A stretch of 64,000 nt of DNA from Ananas comosus (taxonomy: Eukaryota; Streptophyta; Magnoliopsida; Poales; Bromeliaceae). The stretch spans positions 8,518,306 through 8,582,305 of the forward strand of contig NC_033628.1 in the NCBI RefSeq assembly GCF_001540865.1, in the 5' to 3' direction. The stretch's first letter is position 1; each line of letters opens with the position of its first letter. Shown here piece by piece: positions 55,998 to 64,000 of the stretch. The position numbers and the translations under genes were made by a program. The notes under the pieces were generated by a model that was given only the letters and a program-made list of their open reading frames with translations, had not been told where the DNA came from and searched no databases.

Positions 55998-56588
55998 TAT
56001 TAGAATCGGAACGGCGAAAAATAAATCCAGGAAAAATACTTAATATAGAAAGAGAAAAGAAAAGGAAAGAGCATACCGAAATTTAACGTGGTTCAGCCAA
56101 CGGCCTATGTCCATGGGTGAAGACGGAACAAATACTTTGTTAATGTCGAAAGGCGGAGTACAAATGAGGTCTCTCAAAAGGACCAAAACTTAATTAGATC
56201 CGAAGCACCGAAATCTGCATCCGTATAAGCGACTCCAAAAGCGGCTCGGCTCCTCAACCGTACAGACCCACAACTTAGCCTCTATTCTTAATTAATTAGC
56301 ATGGCATGTAATTAGGATTGTGGCTCCTTGACCGTACGGACCGACAAGCTTTATCAACTCTCTCCGATATGCATGGCTTACTTAGAGCTGCCGCGGCTTT
56401 ATTAACTTGACCGTAATATGTATATATAATACATATCTCCGAACGAGAGTCTAATTCTAATTCAATTAGAATTGCACCCCTACTTATAATCTTTGTATGC
56501 CAAATTAAATCTAAATTATTTTTTATCCTAATTAGGTTATGATTTACCTTCAATTTAGATAACTATAAATATAAACCAAATTATAACA
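55998..56588 (-). repeat. 5' LTR of nested-host copia
   Basis: 591 bp. A Met-type primer site (GTATCAGAGC in TGGTACGTATCAGAGC, slightly altered) lies next to it at 55979-55994. Confidence 0.88.
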
Positions 56589-57988
56589 ATCTTGTAATTC
56601 ACATGCAAAATGTTTTTCACCAAGTTTTAAGATTAAAACAACTTTCATGCATGGGTGCAGGTTGCTTCATTAATGGTCCATCCTCGTGAGGAAATGCAAG
56701 AAAAGACGTAATGGCAGATCATGACAATTTCTTAGATCCCGCTACTGTACGTCCTTCCTTGCGAGTGCTATTTCAATACAGTGATAAAGCTGATGTTCTT
56801 GGAGTAGTGAACAAGCATCACCTACTCTTTTCAGTTCCCTGTCAAAGGTGATACTTTAACGAACTCTAGAGCTTATTGGTGATCTATCTATTCTACAGGA
56901 AACTTTAACGACAAAAGTAGGGCGCAACTAACGAATTTTCTTTGTTTTTTCTTTTTTCTTTTTTCTCCAATTCATAAGGAGAGCGCGGTGGCTACAGTAG
57001 TCTCATGCGTAATTTAGGATCTTTTCCATGCACAAGATGGTCCTCCCGTCCGTCAGATGGATGGCGGGATATCTCCCGTCAACAATCCAATGGTGGGACC
57101 GAACTGTACTGCATGAAAGTTATGTAGGTACACGGAGCTGCGAACAATGTTGCGCAATTCCACAGTTCACTGTCGAGGGCCGGTCAAATTCTGTTCACTG
57201 CAGTGTTCGGATGGCTGCTTCAGAGTTCTCTTTACTGCCAATTCTTGGCATGCAGGATCATAGATCAGTCTTTCTTGACGATCACACATCTTCTTTAATT
57301 CTGGTTGGATTTAGGGCCACATAATAATTGGTGATTGAAGATTTGGAGCACAAGTTGCACTGTAGCTAAACGAAGGGCCTGCAACTGTAACTAGGACCTA
57401 AAAGGAGATGTCATCTTTATAAAAAGCTTTGAGGCTCTGATCTGTGCCTTGGCTGGGAAATTGCCTGCCACCACCCACACATTCACCAGAAAAACTGATG
57501 TTGACATGCAAATTTCCTTTGTACCTCTTCAATAATAATTACTTAATTGGATTAGAATATATAATCAGATTTTTATGAAACAAAAAACTAGACTAATCTT
57601 TGATAAAATATATGAATAGTCCATGCCATTTTGCAATGTTACAACTTATATACTCTTTGAGCTTCACTTGAATGATTTAGCCCTTGAACTTTATTACATT
57701 TTGTTATCGCATCTCTAACCTTGTTTTTGCGAGGAAGAAAAAAGAGAGAGAGAGAGAGAGAGGAAAAAAGCTGATTAATTTGTAATGACAGATGAGCACA
57801 TAGTAGTGTATCAGAAAATGGTCCCATGCAGGGATTAAAGTAACCATTTTTTGAGAAAAAAGTTAAGCATACAACACAGAGTTTAAACTTTTTTAAGGTA
57901 ACAAAACGGGCTCAGGGATGTGAATATAAAATGTAAGAAAATAAGAAACTAAATTTTGCAAGTGACGAGTCTAGTAAATTAAAAGGTA

Positions 57989-57990
<2 letters not shown>

Positions 57991-58046
<56 letters not shown>
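57991..58046. repeat. (AT)n microsatellite
   Basis: 56 bases of perfect AT dinucleotide, without a MITE. Confidence 0.9.
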
Positions 58047-58051
<5 letters not shown>

Positions 58052-59229
58052 CACTGTATCCTTAGAACTTTTTATTTTGTTTGGTTATGTTTTGAGCAAG
58101 GATTAACTTCCTAGAAATACCAGCATGCCATTTTATCGAATAAACAATAATAGGGTATCACTCTTTTATCCAATCACTTGGAATTTTGTTATTTTCTGGG
58201 GATTTTTCTAGTTTTATTGTGCTTTTGTTGGGATATAGAGGGTGTTTTTTTAATTCCTACTTTATTTTGTCTTAATTGTGTTTGATGCGTTTACGGAAGT
58301 GTTTTTTTGAGAATAAGGTAGCATGCATGCTACCCGCTTCATTTATTGAACAGATGAATTAGGTTACAGGAGTGAGGCAGCCGGGCATCGAACCGGATGA
58401 AAAAAAACAAAAAGAAAATCTAAAATTGTTCAGTTACCGATTAGACGACAAAAGTTGTTCCCAGGAATTCGACAACTGTTTAACCTTACGAAAGTGTTAT
58501 TTAAATAGAAGTGTTATTATTTAAGACGGTTACTGAAGTACGTACTGTTTAAATGGAACTATTTGAAAATAACAATTACATGATATTTCATTCAAAGCCC
58601 ATCAAGAATTTTCGTCAACAACGAAAGAAAAGGCTTTGAATTTACGGTTTTGCTTTTTAATTTTTCTGGTTGAGAAGCTTATTTCAATTTCTGCAATAGC
58701 AAATGCTCTAGAAATTTTGTTGTAAAACACTTTAGATGCTTTTCAAAGAAGAGAAAATATCTAATGAACCTGACCGAGGCAATAAACAGTGCCTGCTAAC
58801 CGGCTGTATTGATTCAAAATTTTCCTACTTTGGATTCTGAAATTTGATATCTTGTTAGCTTTACAAGAATCAAATTCAGCTGAGAACATCCAAGTGCGAC
58901 TCTGTTGATCTCTACTCTTTGTTGAACGCTAGCTTCTCGAATGGAGATTCCATTGCTATTTATGTACATACTTGAAAATAATGGAGCTCCAAAGTGTTCT
59001 TTTATTTCTTTCTTATAAAATAGTTATGTTTGGATAACTTATTTCCAAACCAGACCATAGTTTCACTACTACTAAGAACACAACTAACATATACGTTAGG
59101 GTGTGGATCCGGATTTCGGGCTTATCGGTTTCGGATTCACATCCTCTATACTTAGATTTTAGATCCAACCTTTTTGCAGCCTTGGATGCCATGCTTGGAA
59201 CATCAGCATCTTCAAGGAGGTCAGTATCA

Positions 59230-59233
<4 letters not shown>

Positions 59234-59262
<29 letters not shown>
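59234..59262. repeat. (GA)n microsatellite
   Basis: 29 bases of GA dinucleotide. Confidence 0.9.
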
Positions 59263-59263
<1 letters not shown>

Positions 59264-59554
59264 CCTTCAATTAAGATAAAGTTAAGGTGATCATGTTGGA
59301 ACAGAAAAAAAAAGTGATAGGGAGCTCATCAATACCTTTCTTACCCACATATTGCCCACCCGAACAGTACTTGCCTTTGGCAAAAAGCTGATTGAATTGG
59401 ATCAGTCACTGATTAAGGTTTCAACATCTCACTCTCTCTCTCCCTCTTTTCTTGTAAGAGAGAGAAACTCGTTAGGTTCAATAGTTATGGCTACAATCAG
59501 TTTTAATTATAGCCAAATCAATCATGTATACATGCATATATATATATATATATA

Positions 59555-60094
59555 GAGTTGAGCTAGAATACTCTCGATAGTAAACGGAGCGTTTTACTAT
59601 CGAGTTGTTTTAGATGATAGAGCTTCCAAATTTACGATCGGTTCCGTTAAATATGATCTAAACCATTTAAACTATCTAGAAATTAAATTTCACGCACTTT
59701 CGATATTGTTCTTTTATCCATCTAGTGAACAGAAAATGAATGGTTGAAAATAAATATTCTTTAAAAAATGATGATAGGAGTCTTGTAATCAAGATCAAGA
59801 GTATAGATCTTGTTTTAAATAGTTTAAAAAATTTTCTAACAAAAATTCAATTGATTTGGATATCTTTACACCGTTAAACGAGAAAACGTCTCTTATCCAC
59901 CATTAAAATTACAAATTTTGAAACCCTTTGATCATTAGGCAAATGATGTCGAAAGATTTGAAATTTGATTTCTAAACATTCAGTGGTATCGATCATGTTC
60001 AACGTAAACCGCATCGTAATTGGATAAGCATCTATATCGAAAAGAACTCGTATTAGTGAATGCGTCGTTTATATCGAGAGTATTTAGCTCACTC
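59555..60094 (-). mobile_element. TA-array MITE, copy 3
   Basis: Starts GAGTTGAGCTAGAATACT like copy 2 and ends in the degraded complement (AGTATTTAGCTCACTC). Abuts ATATATATATA on the left and TATATATAATAT on the right. The interior is inverted relative to copy 2: ATGATGATAGGAGTCTT now comes before TTTACACCGTTAAACG and GATCATTAGGCAAATGAT. 540 bp, no coding. Confidence 0.88.
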
Positions 60095-60359
60095 TATATA
60101 TAATATTATATATACACCAACACCAGGTAAATAACAGCCTTGGATCTGCTTTCATTTTGTTTTCAGCTTTAAGCCAGCATTAGCATATTTTTAGAATCAA
60201 ATGTTCAGATCTTTTATGAACTTAAGACGAAATGATATAAAACCCCTGGCAAACTTTTCTAATTGCGTGATTTCTGATTCGTATATTTATATGAAATGTT
60301 ACAATATTTTAATGCAGAAGTTTTTTCATAGACAATATTCAAAACTGTTTTAGAAACAA

Positions 60360-60910
60360 GGGGCCACTGCATGTTATTACCTCTGAAATTTTTGACTTTA
60401 TTTATTTATCTCCTTAGAATGCTTAATATAAAAAGTGGGGTTACTTTTTAACTTTGTCCAAGTCTTCAAATATACTCTAGAGTTAAAATTTTTATTAGTG
60501 ATGCTGCTTTGGGAACAGCTTTTATTTCTATGAATTAAGTATATTTTTCTTTCAAATAACCTTCTATCGTCACTAATTTTTTTATTTGTCCTAAGTAAGG
60601 GGCCAAAAAAAGTTTTTGACTTTTCCTTTTAAGATATACACCTTAAATTTCATCACCGACTTTTCTTATTTGTCCTTAAATTAGGGACAAAAGAGGTATT
60701 TTTAACTTTTTTTTAACTTCGGTGGAAATTTAACTTGGGTTAAATATGAGATGACTTAATGGGTACTTACAATGGAGTTAGTTTTGAATAACGGTGAAAT
60801 ATAGAAGGGTATAATCGAAACAAAAAAAAAAAAAGAAAGAAAAAGAGTAAGAATTTATAAGATATTTCAGAAGTTTTGAGGGGCAAATAAAATATTATCC
60901 CTAATTTCAA
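60360..60910. mobile_element. degenerate relative of the Mutator-type element
   Basis: The right half resembles 36780-36979: AATAACGGTGAAATATAG, a poly-A/AG tract, then GAGGGGCAAATAAAATATTATCCCT. The left end has GGGGCCACTGCATGTTATTACC. Inverted ends are weak, and no duplication is evident, so this is a decayed or distant family member without GC cargo. Confidence 0.4.
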
Positions 60911-61628
60911 AAAGAAATTGGTTCTAACATTTTCATTGAAATCCTTCCAATAACTTCACGTATAAAAGTAGAAGCTTCAAAATAAATCCTGCTAGAGGAC
61001 CGATATCTCATGTTCGCTCTCCTCTTTAGCGAGTACTTAATTTACAGCTTCTGCTTCTCAAGTAGAAAAAAGTCATCCTCAAAGCAGACACAAAATGCAT
61101 CTAGATTTGTTCCTCATACATGATTACTCGCATCTTATCTGGAGCTAAGTTCAAAACAAGTCCCATTGGGCCTAATATTGGTCCAAAGAAAGATCCAGTG
61201 AAGTTTCTCCTCTGAGCCCATGTCAACAAGATGCATATATCTATCATATGCTAGCCCTAAACCTGATCTAATAATTTACTTCTCTCGCATATACTAAGAT
61301 GAGCACCTCATGGAAATTTTTGTCCGAGTTTGTGTGCGAGGAGAAAACTTCTCAGTAACCGTTATTCTATCTAAAATTATCACCAAAAGACTCCGATTTC
61401 AAAATTCTAGGCATCAACAATAATATTTTTTGTTTACTATCTTTTTATTCTAAATCATTTAATGTAACTTTCTCAGGTTTACAAGTACGAAATTAGGTTT
61501 ACGTAAAGAGCTTGTTACAAATCGAAAAGAGTGTGATGAAAAATACACTGACTTATTTTCATAAGATATTACAAACTGCGCAGATCGTAAGCGATTACGA
61601 TATATATATATATATAACTTGTATTATA

Positions 61629-62128
61629 CAGTACAACAGAATTAAGTTATAAAAACATATTTTTTGGACACTTTTATATAAGTATCTCATTTATACCAAA
61701 ATTTTTTTAAAAAATCTATTAAAGCCTAAATATAAAGTATAATCCAATAAAAAATAAAAAGTTTCTCTACTTAAACAATCTTATATATCCAGCCTACTCG
61801 GCCCGATTACAAACAGAAAAGAAAAAAAAAAAAATTGATCACCATCTCCCATTCTCCTCCTCCACCGCCGTAGCTGACGAGGTAGGGTTCCGGCGGCTGG
61901 AGTTCAGCCGCGAGGATCTCGCAGGGACCATAAAGGATTACGATCGCCACGTATCCCTCGGCCACAGGTCGGTGGAGGAGTGAGTGCCAAACATCAAGAC
62001 TGCCCTACATATAGCGACCCCACATATAGCAATACTTTTAAAAAGTGTAGATAATTTAATCAACAACACTTTTTTTGACATGTAGCGATATTTAAAAGTG
62101 ACACTAAACACTATTTTTTTTTGTAGTG
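61629..62128. mobile_element. CACTA-type MITE, copy 2
   Basis: Starts CAGTACAACAGAATTA (one change from CACTA) and ends TTTTTTTTGTAGTG. Shares internal AGTGTC / GACAC subterminal motifs and CCCACATATAGCAA with the 12247 copy. Core carries a GC-rich segment (61850-61980) that is longer than in copy 1. Flanks ATA/ATT, a poor duplication. Confidence 0.72.
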
Positions 62129-62215
62129 ATTATATTATTAAAGAATGAGGAAGTGTAGCATTACATCTTTTCATTCAACAGGGTCTGACATGCCTCAATA
62201 TCAAACAGGACCTGA

Positions 62216-62220
<5 letters not shown>

Positions 62221-62263
<43 letters not shown>
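62221..62263. repeat. (TG)n microsatellite
   Basis: 43 bases of TG dinucleotide. Confidence 0.92.
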
Positions 62264-62265
<2 letters not shown>

Positions 62266-64000
62266 CCCTCCAAAAGCCTCCTATATATGAAATGGAATGT
62301 GATTTGCCCATGGTCTGAAACTTCACCTGCAACCCACTCCACACACCCAAACAAACACCTCCTTTTCCCTCTTCCCAACCTTTCCCTCTCTCATGGACTA
62401 TTTTTTACTATCTAAGGAAACCCAGTTCCAGTTAATTGTATCATCTCCCCTACTGTGTCTCCAAGAAGGAGCTCTCTTTTACAACACTTCACTTTTGCTT
62501 TGCTGAGCCATTTCCATGTAAGGCCTCATGTGCTGCACTGCTAAACCAACACAGGGAGAGAACTTAATTAATTAATGCATTAATGCTCCCCCCACCCCCA
62601 CACCATTCACATTCACATCTCTCTTTATGGGATATATATATAGTTGCATGAGACAAGTTTAGGTGTTAGATACCTTTCTAGTTCATAATAAGATGGGGAT
62701 AAAAATGTCCTCAACTATAGTCCTTTTTTGAATTGGCCCCCTCATCTTTAACAATCCATAGTTAAAACCCTCTGAATTACTGTAGCTTTATTTGCTAAAA
62801 AAATAATTAAAATTATTGAACTTGTTAAAATTATCAGTAAAAATATCAGGTGATTAGAGCGTCAATCAAAACGTCTGAAGTTGAGAGGGCCATTTCAAGA
62901 GAGCCTATATTTGAGGCGGTCTCGTACAATATTATATTAATATAATTGTCGGTGAATTTGATAAAAAAAAATTCAATTTATTTGACTAAAAATAGCTAAA
63001 TTTCTGCAAATTAAAAATTGAGAGAGTATTAGCCGAAAGGCCGACTGCATATTGTTGAGGAGGGTCTCTATACATCTCAATGTTACTTTGTTGTAATTTC
63101 TATCTCCAACTTTCAGAATTATTGCAATTAAATCATAATAACTTAATTTAATTGACGAAATATTGATGTATCGCTAAGGTATAAGTGTTGCAACAGTGTT
63201 ATGATTAATTGATAATGCACCAATAAATGAGATGTAACATCACTTTTATATAGGCGATGCATTAATAAGTAGTCGACTAAATTAGATTGTGAAATTTGAT
63301 TGTAATAATTCTAGAAGTTTCCACCAAATTTACCATAAATTAAAGCTTGAGGACTAAACTGTCACCCAACTTATAGTTTGAGGATCAAACATGCAATTTA
63401 CTCATTTATAATATATAGAACATTTGATGAGAGAGAAAATAGAGTTAGTGTCATTAATCATCATTTGGGAAAGATGTGTAAAAATATCTTTTGGGTGATT
63501 GCATGATTATGAATAATTTAATTAGCTATTGATAATTAATAAAAAAATGCATTGCCTTTTCTAGGGTCTTCTACTTTGTTCAAAAAGAGAGATTCTCTAA
63601 TATTTCATGTTGGTGAAATTGTATGGATTACCCCTCAACTACCGAAGTAACACATTTAACTTCTTCTTTTTTTTCTTTTAATTGAGAACCCCACAATTTC
63701 TATGTTTTTTTATTTGAATTTTTATATTTGATTAAGTTAAATTTTATTAAGTATAGTGACTCTACTGGTTATTAACTATAATCTGACTTTATTTGCTAAA
63801 AAATAATTAAAGTAATTAAATTCGATGAAATGACCTATAAATTTGATAAAATTTTAAATTTTTTGACTAAAATCATGTAATTCTAAAAAATTAAAAGTTA
63901 CGGGGACTCATTCAAAAAATATTATTAATAATAAGGGGGCTATTTCATAACGACCTATTTAGCTGAGGGGGTATCTGTATATTTTTACTTTCATGTAAAT
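62264..64000. other. intergenic DNA with a dispersed repeat pair
   Basis: 62270-62650 is C/CT-rich with TATA-like words and could be a promoter or leader of a gene outside the window, but nothing proves it. 62745-63010 and 63760-63970 share TTTATTTGCTAAAAAATAATTAAA, TTTGATAAAA, TTTTTTGACTAAAA and a closing GGGCCATTTCA / GGGCTATTTCA motif, so they are two copies of an unclassified repeat. No coding sequence seen. Confidence 0.45.

Larger units (their letters stand above)
44392..56588 (-). mobile_element. Ty1/copia element with five nested insertions
   Basis: Flanked by the 5-bp duplication ATCTT (44387-44391 and 56589-56593). The two LTRs agree in length once a MITE is removed from the left one (about 576 against 591 bp). 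On the - strand the LTR starts TGTTATAATTTGG. Gag, protease, integrase, reverse transcriptase and RNase H appear in copia order. Nested inside: hAT MITE, a complete short copia derivative, an LTR piece, a gypsy solo LTR and a PIF-type element. Much of the integrase C-terminal region is missing around 50128-50735. Confidence 0.92.
56594..59554. other. intergenic DNA, no gene recognised
   Basis: 56600-57480 has balanced composition and a 98-codon open frame (57028-57324) without recognisable motifs or splice context; I do not call it a gene. From 57500 it is AT-rich with a TA run at 57991-58046 and a GA run at 59234-59262. Confidence 0.5.

Noticed and set aside
57028..57324. 98-codon open frame
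   Set aside because: No motif, no promoter or splice context, ordinary length for a chance frame here.
62175..62415. Frames across the TG repeat
   Set aside because: Dominated by Cys-Val or Thr-His repeats from the microsatellite.

Overview
The window is nuclear DNA of a flowering plant, most likely a monocot. Evidence: one host gene with 17 small exons, dense LTR retrotransposons, MITEs of several superfamilies, Helitron ends, and long (TA)n runs. Pineapple or a relative is only my guess. There is no operon-like or prokaryotic content. I see one host protein gene, a cytosolic enolase, and no recognisable tRNA, rRNA or CRISPR; everything else is mobile DNA or unassigned AT-rich sequence.

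Layout. 1-8492: a decayed Ty3/gypsy element on the + strand (5' LTR outside the window), split near its integrase C-terminus by a 1.5-kb composite insertion that holds a MITE. 8493-15230: a Helitron 3' end, an antisense gypsy solo LTR, a CACTA MITE, a Helitron tail with captured plant exons, a PIF-type MITE inside a tandem repeat, a third Helitron end and a long TA run. 15231-30280: the enolase promoter region, gene and 3' region. The gene carries an LTR-like unit in intron 8 and a 6.7-kb antisense copia element in intron 13. 30590-35200: a MITE in a TA array and a gag-only copia derivative. 35798-43288: remains of two copia elements (both antisense), a 9-bp-TSD Mutator-type element, a PIF-type MITE, a 286-base N gap and an antisense LTR. 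44392-56588: one antisense copia element with a 5-bp target duplication, containing five later insertions. 56594-64000: AT-rich DNA with a third copy of the TA-targeting MITE, a second CACTA MITE and microsatellites.

Enolase. All catalytic and metal-binding residues of the family are encoded, and the exon joins are clean. Two features stand out: three of 16 introns use GC-AG ends, and a fourth T in the last exon creates a stop that removes the last seven conserved residues. That is either an assembly error or a real allele.

Mobile DNA. The strongest unusual observations are: a MITE family of about 545 bp found three times, each time inside a TA array; a GC-rich segment shared by two unrelated insertions; three Helitron 3' ends, one next to captured exons with splice sites; a gag-only copia derivative whose protease Asp is Asn; and a layered nest whose insertion order can be read from target duplications.
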